DNA of 64,000 nucleotides from contig NW_025934661.1 in assembly GCF_000764305.2 (NCBI RefSeq), positions 65,329 to 129,328 on the forward strand, read 5' to 3'. This stretch comes from Hyalella azteca (taxonomy: Eukaryota > Arthropoda > Malacostraca > Amphipoda > Hyalellidae). The number at the start of each line of letters is the position of its first letter. The stretch's first letter is position 1. Shown here in pieces: positions 13,501 through 25,500 of this stretch. Under the pieces are notes generated by a model. The model did not search any database and had not been told where the DNA came from. It saw only the letters and a program-made list of their open reading frames with translations. The translations under genes were made by a program, and so were the position numbers.

Positions 13501-16500
13501 GGCAATTTTGAGCTTTAGAAATTTATTCATTTCAATTTTCATTTTCATTTTTGATATCCTGATATCCTTTCATTTTTTATATCCTGATACTTGAACTTCA
13601 TAATATTCGCCATAACTAAAGCAAATATTCAACTTAATTCGATATCGGGCAGTTAATTTACCATCATTTTAAATATTTGTTGAAAAGTTTCTCTCTCATT
13701 AATGTCACAACGCGCGTGAAAATTTACTTTAATTTGACTTTTTATTTGATTAGAAACGTTTTAATTTCTGTGCTATTTCAAAATTATCTCCACCGTATCT
13801 ATCCCTTAATTGAATGCCGATGAAATGTTATTGATCTTTCTATTATCATAACATTGATGGAAACATTCTTTTATGTCCCAATTAAAAGTGTTCTTTGTTT
13901 ACTGTAATTTCAGCTTAGACGTGCTAACTTAGCTGCACCATACATCTTTAATTAAAGTAATCAAAGTCTTGACATTTTCCCTGGTCCAACTCTACCCTCA
14001 AATTAAACCTGACATGCGTTAATTTAACAGCTAGTTTCCTCGGACGCGTCAATCTTTTTGCATGACAAGGCAAACAAGGATCATGTTCATTGCATGAGTG
14101 CGCCAAACATGTGCATCTGCACCCGGACGATGCGTAATAACGTGTGCAGTTTTTACTATAGTTTTAATGAATGTCGTGACTGCCTTGCAGCCACCATGCT
14201 GAGCGGTCTCTGTATATGACGCCCAGAAATAAATAACAGTATTTGAAACAAGTGTAAGGGCTGCATTGGGTGCCGGTCTGTCGCTATGGCGCCACACCTT
14301 CTCGCGTTTGTGTTTTTCTTTATTTTACGACGAGGGTTGTTTTTACACGTCGCCGGGGCGGAGGAACCAGATGGTTTTCATTCCATTGAGCATCGTTATT
14401 CCTCATTTTCATAAAGCGGTGTGGGTTGATTGTATACAATTGGTAAAATTAACTCGGTAGCTGGTGAATATGATTTCTCTTCTCCCACGCGCATATTTTC
14501 GTCGCAGTTTTCAACCGGTTTAATAATTCATTGAATTATAATGGATTTTTACATGAAATGAGCCAGTTTTTCACGTTTGATGTAATTTTTTGCAAAATGT
14601 TCGAATGAGGTATTCTTATGAGTTTGATCAGTGAAATCTAAAAAACAAGCTTCGCATTATATAATCTTTATTCATTAAACTCTACGGCTTGCAAGTAAAT
14701 TTTCCAGATTTTAATTGTGAGTTGATTTTATGCAAGTACCAGTTCACGTTCAGGGGTAGCGTATGTCAATTACTCCATCCCTTACCTCCACTTTTCTCGA
14801 AGCTACTTTTGAGTTCTTTTGAATTATTCTCCCCGTGACTGGATGTGCTTGGGTCAGAGAATATTCTTTTTCATCATTGTTTACTGTCTGTGCCAGAAGC
14901 TCAAGGTGACCCGCAGCATCGTCGCCCTTTGCAAAGAGTTTCCACGCAACCGATTTGCTCGACCGCGTCTAGAAGAACTCTTCTTCTGACACTCAAGTGC
15001 CAAACCCACTGGGGTGACTTCAAGTTTTCCCGCTCGATTAGCTCACGCTTCAGGTAGGAATAGCGTTAGATTTACGCGGACGCATTTGTCTGCTTGGAAG
15101 CGGAATTGCTAGATTTGTCTGTCGAAAAAGACAATTTTCTTTCTTCAATTTCGTTTTAGTTTCGGCTCATTCTCGAGACTAAGTTTAAGGTGACACATAT
15201 AAATTTTATGAACAACAACTCCGCAGGTTATATGATGCGGATTAATTAGAGATAAGCTGACGATGCTCGACTTGAAACCTTAGTTTCAGCTGAACCTGAA
15301 GCAAACTTAGGATATGTAAAAAGCACCGGTAATGAAAAAATTTCGATTGCTTCTGTATTTCAGAAACTTTGTTTCCAATATAAAATTATCGAGAAATATT
15401 TTACTTGGCGCTCTTTCTATCTGCTATACGGGTAAATTAAGATAAAATAATTCATCGAGAATAACCAGAATTTATTAAATATATGGAAAATTTGGGTGTG
15501 AAAGGTTCAACGATCATCTACAGAAGTTCAGAGGTTCAGGGAACCATTACGTGATGTGCGTTGCTCTCCATAGAAACTGAGTTCTGTCCTCGCCAAATGG
15601 AAATCGAGTTGATTCCCCAGACTGACTTCGAAATTTATTTCCTGAAGAATACAAACAATATTGAATCATCAAAATGTGATTGTAAAACATGTATAAACTG
15701 CCATGAGAATAACAACAGTTTTTAATCATTAGGACTTGTCTTATTTTGTTATATGATGTAATTCATCGACAAGTCCTCACAATTTCAATTTCCTAGTAAA
15801 CTTTTTGCAAGCGCTCAATCACTGGTAGATTTTTTTTAATTACATGAATTTGTGTAATATTATTTCTTTTCATCCATTTTTATTCTTTCCATGTATTGCG
15901 CAGCAAAATTTTCTTGAATATATCATTGTAATGTCAATTTTATTAGCGACACGGCCTGTAAGTATTTGAGTATGATACGATTAAACGGTCGCGGCAAGTT
16001 AGTTTCTTCTTCAATAATATTTACGCCGCCTCCATAACAAAGAGGCTCTTACAGAGATCGGGACGCTCTTTCCTCTCCCGTTCGTTGATGGGTTAGTCTT
16101 CACATTGAAAGGCCAGTGTTTAAGTTCAAACTTCTGTATGATTACTTCATATCCGAACTCAAAATACCTGAATTCGCTATATATGTATGTTATAATCATC
16201 TTGCTTTCTATGTCAACAAAAATTGTTCACCACAAAATTTCAATGTTCATTTCGTTTGACTTTGCATTCGGTTATAATTCAAAATTTTAATCGAAGCACA
16301 ATGAACTGTAAAGTAACTTTGGAAGCCAAATGCATTTTTATTCAATAATAAAATTTCCGATTTGTTTAATCCGGTAGCTTCCACAAAACTAATATACGCT
16401 GTTATGTAAAATTTAATTAATATCCCTGTAGATTTGCAGAAACTCATATTTTACACGTCGGCAATCGACCTTCCTTGTGAGGATCATTTTGCATTCGTGA

Positions 16501-19500
16501 ACATTAAAAATCGCACACGAAACTCAATCTCATCTCGCAAGTTCTACCTGAATTTGGACATTGCTTTAAAAAATAAAATTTTAATGTTTTGGGTTTCAAA
16601 TGCCCACCTCGTGAACGTTTGGGACTATCTTGGTAATCTGATCTGTGCGATTTCGTTCCTCAAAAACTCCACTTTTTTATAAACTGTCACGAAAACTCAC
16701 TATCTTAGCATTCTTATTTTTGCATTTCACGTTAATCATTTAAATATGGGACACCCGGCCGATTGTCCAAGTGAGCCTTATTTCAATTCCAGCATTAAAT
16801 TAAAAGTGACAGCTATAACGGATTAATATAGAACAGCTGTCTTTTTACTATTTAATTTTGTTCCTTACATTTATTTATAAATTTCGGTTCATGTTTCGAT
16901 TAAATTCTTATTTAATTTTCTTATTTTAAATGAACTAGAGAATATAAATAAATAGACTTATTGATAAGCAAATTCTTTTCGATGCATTAATTTCATGGCA
17001 AGGCATCATGGCAATATTCATACATAGCGATTTATAATGAATGAGCGTCGTGTTCACGATTGCACTGGAAAACTCTTTTACTGAAATGAAAAAACCCACG
17101 CACTTTACAACACTTCAAATTCTGGAATGCGAAACAATTACTGAAGACGCAAAGAATAAATGGAAAACAATATGAACAATTCAACTGAATTTAACATTTA
17201 TTTAATGCTATGTGCGCCACTTTCATTTTCAGTGACGACTCATTACCTGAGTCGGCTTGATAGGAGCTGCCTCACCTTATCTTTAATTGCCTGTTTCAGA
17301 CCTGCAACAACAATGGCCACCCAATGGCCGGGTCGGCTTGAATTCCTGATTTTTTCATCTGAGTATCCTTTTTTTCTATTTCTAACGTTTTTACTCTTTT
17401 CTGCGTTTCGGTTCACAAGTCGAGATGTCATGTAGGTTGGCTCGCTCGACCGCGCCTAAAGAAAGAATATCCTTATTAAAAAATAATTGTGGAACGATGG
17501 GAGGGCAAAGTTTGGCCTTTTCTGCTTTTCCATGCTGTGCTCGCGTTCACCTTCGTGAAGCACATGTCTTTCTTGCCTCAATACGAAGGCTCTCCCAAAG
17601 TTCTTTATTTTTAGCTCATTCTCTCATTTATGGAAAAAATGCACTATTATGCTCGCCATGTCCGTCTGTCCGTCCGTCTGTCTGTGCGCTCTCTGTCACT
17701 CACTGCAGTGAGTACTGAGTTATATTTTTTTTATTTATTCCCGAAATTCTGTAATTTTTGTTTATTTATTTCCGGAATTCTTTAATTTAACAGTGATTAC
17801 CTTTCAACGACGGGCGAATGCATACGTCAATGAAATTTCAACGTATCTCAGTCATGATAAATTATATTGTACATTGTATATCGCGAGTGAAGATCGGAAA
17901 TTTATTTACAATGAACATTCTGATCAGAATTATTTTTACTGTACAGCCACGATTGAATTGCCATTCAAACGCTTAGCAAACATTGTTCACAGTCGAAAAG
18001 TGTTCCAGATTCTAAAAAAATATGTTAAGTTGAAAATATGTTGAATAATAAATTCAAATGATGCTTGATGAATATTTTAAAGGAAAGTAAACTTCCGGTT
18101 CAAGCTTCTTGAAGCACTACCATATATAGAGACCATCGCCACGGATATATGACCTAAGTAGTTCAAATTGTGATCGCGCATGAAGAGAACTTTTTTTTGC
18201 TTTAGCATGGCGAATGAAAGACGTTAGTTTGAATGCTCGGCAAAAAAGTCTTCGGGATTTACTTTCAATTTTAGAATTGAAGATATCAAGTAACATAAGC
18301 ATTTCATGTAAGTGAATTCTGTGTTCTGAACAAGATGAAATCTTGTAATATCGTTGCAGTGCTGAGCTAGTACTGGAGAAGTGCATGCAAGTAACACTAC
18401 ATTAATAAAGCCCACATATTAATTAACTGAGCACTCGTGTTATATGTAGGCTTACGCTACGCGGTGTTGATTCCAAATTTGCATTTTAATCATAGGATTT
18501 GCAAGGTTGTCACTATATTTCGCTGTCGGTCGTGCTCATCTTGTAGATAGGATCCAACCTGCCGAGCTATAGTTGGGCTAGCTACACAAAAATTGAGTTA
18601 TCTAACGTTGATCCAGCTATAGTAACACTTCTAGAATTGTCGAAAATTTTACACACGTGATGATCCAAAGGTTACGACGCCATTTTTTAAATTCTCATTA
18701 AGTTACTTATAATTATGAAGTAGCTCTTACTTCCAAATTTTGTTTCTTCCCGCTTTGGGGATATACATATATCTGAATATCTTGATATGTCGATATTTGA
18801 CGTCGCAACTCATATTTAAAGTGAATAATCATGACTAAAAAATTTCAATAGGTGGTTGAATATAAGGAAAAAAACGTAAAATTTGTAAAGCAATACTTTT
18901 TAATGAATTTTGACTGATTATTTTAACATTTTTCAAACCAGCCCTGAATATGTCAAATGATAATTCTATGAAGGCGTGTATGTTTTGTGACGAATTACAT
19001 CAACCGATGCTTTATCTGCATTTAATAATATATTGCGGACTTTGAATGCACGTGTAAAGAATTTTGATTGATTAGAACTACCAAAAATCGAAAACGTAGA
19101 AAGTAGGTTATTAAATGTACATAAATTAAAATAATGGAGTTTCTTCTTACAAACTATAGTTCCGTGTACAAATACAACTTTATGGATGGTACAAACTCTT
19201 CATTTGTGATGTCAATTTTTTTTAAAGTATTGCATAGGCAAGTGAGGAAAAACATGAAATGGGGAACAACTTTTTCCAATGAACTAGCGTGCACAGGATC
19301 GATTTCTTCTACCATTAGCGGAATGTGCAGCTTCCCCGTACCCTTGAATTCCAAGAATTTATTGCAAGAAATGAAGTAAAGTATTATTATAATGCCATTG
19401 AGACATTACAAGTTAAATTTATTCATTTTCGTTCAATCAACTGGCAAACCAACCGAATTTACAGTTCGGTGCCATGCCGACCAGGTTTTGACATCAACTG

Positions 19501-22500
19501 CAATTTTTTTTGTAATTTTCGCCAATATATTGCTGCTTAATGGAATTTTAGTTTATTAATACAGGAATAAATTTCACCTAATTTTTCCTGTGAAGCTTAA
19601 ACCTCTATAGTGAGTGGATTGCTTGATGCTACTTCGATGTTGGAGATACGTTTCGCTGAGCTACTATAATGACTGAGTTTCACGCATTTTGAAACGTCGT
19701 ATTTTTCGCCATGCTACATTGTATTTTAGAACTGGTATAAATGAATGTTTTTACCTCCGCTGATGGCAATACGACGATCTCTTTGAAGGAATTATGGCGC
19801 GCCATTCCAGCCATTCAATCACGAGAACTAACGATAAATCTCAGTTATTGCACGAACACAATGTGAACGATAGTAAGCCACCATTGATCCTCGAATTATT
19901 TCAGTACTGATATTTGATGATCCTTCGCTCGCCTGATTGTCACTTGAAACGCAATACGAGACTCGGCGCGTCTTGAAAGGCCTTAGGGCTATTGGGAAAT
20001 ACTGATTTTTTCGCCAGATGAAATAATAAAAAAAAAGCAGAGCTTCTGGCCCATTGTGTGACCTTCATTTCTTGCGGTGACTGCATTCCTACGAAATGTC
20101 TTTTGAAAATATTTTTTTTAGTTCAGGTTTTTCTATGGACCTCTGGGAAGATGGGTATGGATAGAATATATATTTATATAAAATCGACAACCTCTCGACC
20201 ATGAACGGCTGTGTGTAGAACTGCATAAAATTAATGATAGCTCGTTCGTGAAAGGTGTGTGTGTTGAGACAAACAATGAAGTGATAATTGCATTCGAATA
20301 ATTCAGCTAAATTTAATAAATTAGTTTATATTGTTCTAAATAATTTTCTGACCATTATTGAAACTAATTCTCCGAATGCAATTATCGATGCCGGGTCTGC
20401 TTGTATAAACACAAATCTCATGAGACATCTCATCGATTTTTAATGAATTATATTAAAAGCCGCTCATATAGTCCTGGGGCTGTCGGTTATAGATTTCCTC
20501 TATTCAACTCATTCCTTAAGAGCAGCACGGATAAAAAATAAGTAGTCAATATTTAAGCTCGTTCTTCGTGTGTCATCAACGATCAATAATAATTGTCAGT
20601 AGAGGCACAAATTTTACGGGAGATGTCTTCTCCTATTTAATTGATGCGATACGAAACTAATTGCAGGAAAATTTTTTCGGTCGCTGATTGAAAGATCAAA
20701 AGCAATGATTGAAGACCAGGATTTTCGAGCCATAACTATTAATTGAGAATAAAACTTTTGATGCATTCTAGAATCCAAAAAAGGGAATACATTAAATTTC
20801 AATGTTACACCTTATATTGGAATAAAATTACGCGTTTCAAGGTACATTTTTGTCATGCTGAAGTCAGTGCGACCATTATATAAGATTGAAATGAGGTAAC
20901 AAATCTACACTGCACTTATCTTATTCAGGTTTACTGTCGTAACATGAAAACTTCTCGACGATTTGTCAAGAAATTAAATGATTGAAGAAATAAATTTCAG
21001 ACCTTCTTATTCGCTTATTGTAAATTAATACTTTGAACGTTCATCGTCGTTCAATTTCATTGATTACCTTTCGATTATCAATAATTATTTAATTATAGTT
21101 ATTGATGATCTTTCTTAGCTAGAAAAAATCGCGCACAAAACTTGCAACCGAAGAATTTAAAGTAGCAATTTCATTTGGAAGGCAAAACTAACACTAGAAA
21201 ATAAAAAAAAAGTATTTAGTTAATTTTTACTCACATTTTTCAGTCGATTTTTCTGAATACTTGTCGAGGTGGGGGCAGTGGGCAGCTGAAATAACAATTA
21301 GTTAAATTTTATTAAAAATTTACCTTATTAATTGACACTTCAGAAATAAATCAGCAATTGAAAGAACAGTTGCAGGAAATAATGCAATATCAGACCACAA
21401 TCTGTGGCAATCTTTGATCATATATAATTATTCGTCCTTGAAATTTAATTGATTGGCACATTAAGTGCAAACTGCAGCGCAGACACAGCGCACAAAATGC
21501 ACGTTGGAGTGATGAGCTGTCAGTGCAGGCACGCATCAGTCCGCTGTTAGACAAGCATGGTGGGATAGGTTCTCTGTACTAAAAAGAAATAAGAACTGCA
21601 GTTATTGCTGCTCGATGCCAGTGATTAGCCAATACAGGAAACGCTAAGAGAGATTTCTGAGAAGCAGTTGTCTGCTAGATTCAAATGCCAGTTTGATGCA
21701 TGTAATTTGCCAGTGCTGCAAGCACGGTTAGATATATTTTTAGCGATGCAGCTGGCGTCGCATTGATAATAAGCATTCTAAGATTAGATCGCATGAATAA
21801 ATCAAACCTAAGCTTTCATTTTGCTGAACCAAACCATTGCGAATTGGTACAACTACTAACGATGGTCGCAAAACGTCTGCGAAGTTTTGAATGCAATCTA
21901 TTGTTTATGTTAATATATATCAGAAAAAAATAAATAATAATAACCATGAATAACGTCTGCGACGTTTTGAATGTAATCTATTGTTTATGTTAATATATAT
22001 CAGAAAAAAAATAAATCTCATTCATTGAAGCCGAAGCTCTCGTCAGTGATCGACTATCCTTTTTCACTTCGCGAATTTAATTAGGAAGATTTTCTCCGAG
22101 ACCGTGAACTTGTGTGTGGTCGTCGCCCAGCAACAGCGAACTTTTTAGTCATCCTCCTCGTAGCTCTACTTAAAAGCCCTTTGTGTTCCTTCCTGAGTGT
22201 AGGAACACGTAGCGGCTCCGCTGAAAATTATAAGCGTCACACCTTTGGCCGCTTGATGGCCGATGGGGGGCCGTTTCTGTCCCGGCCAAAATTTCTGGAA
22301 AGTACCTTCCATGAGATGAAACCATCGCCTGTTTGGGTTTTGTTCTTGAAATGAATCATTGTCTAACAAATGAAAGGGTAATGAGGCAGGGCCGTGTGGT
22401 CATGAAGCATAAATAAACGAATGGATGGAACGGCCGGCACTAAGCTTATGAGTATAGAACCTAGGCGGCCGCCATACATGTTCGGGTCATAGAGTTCTCG

Positions 22501-25500
22501 CGAGGTTCGTTGCTCGTCTGCGCTCATTAACTATTAGCAAGATTACCAAGCATCGCACTTCCTGGTTGCAGCTCTGGTTTCTCATCAAATTGTAACCAAC
22601 ATCGGTAATTTTGTTGTTGGTTTAAAATTCAGACTCTGCTTCTATTGCTTCAGAAAATTTACTTCTCTGTATACAACTTTCCTTTTTAGCGCATTTTCTC
22701 ATTTATGGAAAAAATGCACTAATGTGCTCGCCATGTCCGTCTGTCTGTCTGTCCATCCGTCTGTCCGTCCGTCCTTGACCTCAAGTTTTCGTCGACGAGA
22801 AAATGCGCTCTCTGTCACTCACTGCAGTGATTACTGAGTTATATTTTTTTATATTTAATATAAACAATTGACAAACCTCCAGTTAAAAAATACGTGAAGG
22901 ACACATGAATAAACTGCAAAGCAGTGATCAACATTGCGAATAAAGTGCATCTGTCTGTTGCGCATAAAACTGAATGGGCGATATTATCAATTTATTAATG
23001 ATATACTCGTGCAATTTGATTTGCAACTCATGAACTTCTTCAAGGAAAGATCCATTTATAGTTAAAAATTTTTCAACAGCTCGTCATTTTTACTTGCTAT
23101 TCAATTCGCATCCAATCGAGTCCGGTCTAATTTATCCTATTTCACTCACCTATCTATTAATCGGGCAGTAAAAACATGGGATGATTTATTTATAACCTGT
23201 TGCAGCGCAGCCCATCTTTGTATTTATATCAAAACTTATGGAGATGAGTGGGACTTTTTCCAAATAGCGATGCATTTTTCGCCCTCGTGTGCGTCATCCT
23301 GACCCAGTTTGGCTCGGCAAAAGGGTGTATCTGAACTTCTTGTAGAAACTGTGTCTCCATTAAGACACTATGACCTAATCATTTTTCTCGGTGAACAAGA
23401 GGATCAACTACAATCATTAAACCAGTAATCTTTAGTGTCCTGCAACCGATGCGAATTTGTACATAATATAAGTACAATAATATGCGATTAACACATTATT
23501 TAAAACCAAAATAATTCTTCATGTCCGTTAGTAGTGAAAGCAATTAAGTTGTTCCGTGCTCCAAAGATATTCTCATAGTTCACACGACTCGTTTACTTGT
23601 TTCCAGGGAGTTCCTAATTAAATTGATATTCTACTTGACTAAATTTTGTTTACAAAAAGATATTTAATCAGCTTCAGCCGCCCGATTTGACACAATATTA
23701 AGATTTTTACTTATACATTTTAATTTTTTCTCGTGCTGAATATTGCAGAATATTAAAGTATTTCAAAGTTTCAAAAAGAGTTTCAAAGTAGACCTAAAAT
23801 ATTTATTTTCCTTGTCTGCGCAGCGCGGTTGGTGCGTCTGGCATCCGAGAACGTGCGCTTCGTGATGGCGAACGCTCAGTGCGCCACACCCGTGCGCCGC
23901 TGCGTCGACCTCTCCGCCAACCAGACGACCAGCGGCAAAACTTACTGGCCCAGGTGCGTCTTTTGCCTGCAGGCTGGCCCAGGTGCGTCTTTGTCTGCAG
24001 GCTGGCCCAGGTGCGTCTTTTGCCTGCAGGCTGGCCAGGTGCGTCTTTGTCTGCAGGCTGGCCCAGGTGCGTCTTTTGCCTGCAGGCTGGCCCAGGTGCG
24101 TCGTTTGTCTGCAGGCTGGCCCAGGTGCGTCTTTGTCTGCAGGCCCAGGTGCGTCTTTGTACGTCTTTGCCTGCAGGCTGGCCCAGGTGCGTCTTTGTCT
24201 GCAGGCTGGCCCAGGTACGTCTTTGCCTGCAGGCTGGCCCAGGTGCGTCTTATGTCTGCAGGCTGCCCAGGTGCGTCTTTTGTCTGCAGGCTGCCCAGGT
24301 GCGTCTTTTCCCTGCAGGCACAGGTGCGTCTTTTGCCTGCAGGCTGGCCCAGGTGCGTCTTTGTCTGCAGGCTGGCCCAGGTACGTCTTTGCCTGCAGGC
24401 TGGCCCAGGTGCGTCTTTTGTCTGCAGGCTGCCCAGATGCGTCTTTTGTCTGCAGGCTGCCCAGGTGCGTCTTTTCCCTGCAGGCACAGGTGCGTATTTT
24501 GCCTGCAGGTTGCCCAGGTGCGTCTTTGCCTGCAGGCTGGCCCAGGAGCGTCTTTGCCTGCAGGCTGGCCCAGGTGCGTCTTTGCCTTCAGGCTGGCCCA
24601 GGTGCGTCTTTTGCCTGCAGGCTGGCCCAGGTGCGTCTTTTGTCTGCAGGCAGCCCAGGTGCGTCTTTTGCCTGCAGGCTGGCACCGGTGCGTCTTTTGC
24701 CTGCAGGCTGTCTCTTATACACATCTAGATGTGTATAAGAGACAGCCTGCAGGCTGAGCCCAGGTGCGTCTTTTGCCTGCAGGCTGGCCCAGGTGCGTCT
24801 TTTGTCTGCAGGCTGCCCAGGTGCGTTTTTGCCTGCAGGCTGGCCCAGGTGCGTCTTTGCCTTCAGGCTGGCCCAGGTGCGTCTTTTGCCTGCAGGCTGC
24901 CCAGGTGCGTCTTTGCCTGCAGGCTGGCCCAGGTGTGTCTTTGCCTGCAGGCTGCCCAGGTACGTCTTTGCCTGCAGGCTGGCCCAGGTGCGTCTTTTGT
25001 CTGCCCAGGTGCGTCTTTGCCTGCAGGCTGGCCCAGGTGTGTCTTTGCCTGCAGGCTGCCCAGGTGCGTCTTTGCCTGCAGGCGGGCCCAGGTGCGTCTT
25101 TGCCTGCAGGCTGGCCCAGGTGCGTCTTTTGCCTTCAGATAGGCCCGAATTGTCATGTGTCTTCAACCTAAGTCTTAGTCTTCAGAGGCTCTAAGGGTTA
25201 TGTTTGTCATTGACCAACATCGGTGACTATAACATTTAATTTTTGCAACAAAATCAGCTGAATGTTTTAAATGAAATTACGGTGAAGTTTTTGGGTAGAA
25301 AAGTAGAAATAGATCAATAATTACTAACAAAATAACCTATACACGAACCTAAATAACCTATATCTAAAATATGAAATCAGTTATTTACACGATCTGTTCA
25401 CATCATTATTTACATACCTACATCGGATCCTATTCTCACACATACCTCCGCTCAGGCTTTCCACAGCACAATAACCATTTCACCCTAACATTCCGCACCT

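Larger units (their letters stand above)
6399..23823 (+). other. Pvf: Long Pvf intron (17.4 kb)
   Basis: AT-rich. Holds MITE-like copies A-C, several short tandem repeats and the possible cryptic exon at 14897. All other open frames are short and lack splice or coding support. Confidence 0.7.

Noticed and set aside
22112..22354. 80-aa ORF with a signal-peptide-like start
   Set aside because: Begins at GTG with an in-frame TAG above and no ATG or acceptor; chance hydrophobic run.
23829..25194. Several long overlapping ORFs (up to about 300 aa) on both strands
   Set aside because: They are translations of the splice-site minisatellite in all frames, and some run through adapter sequence; only the first about 125 bases are real Pvf exon.
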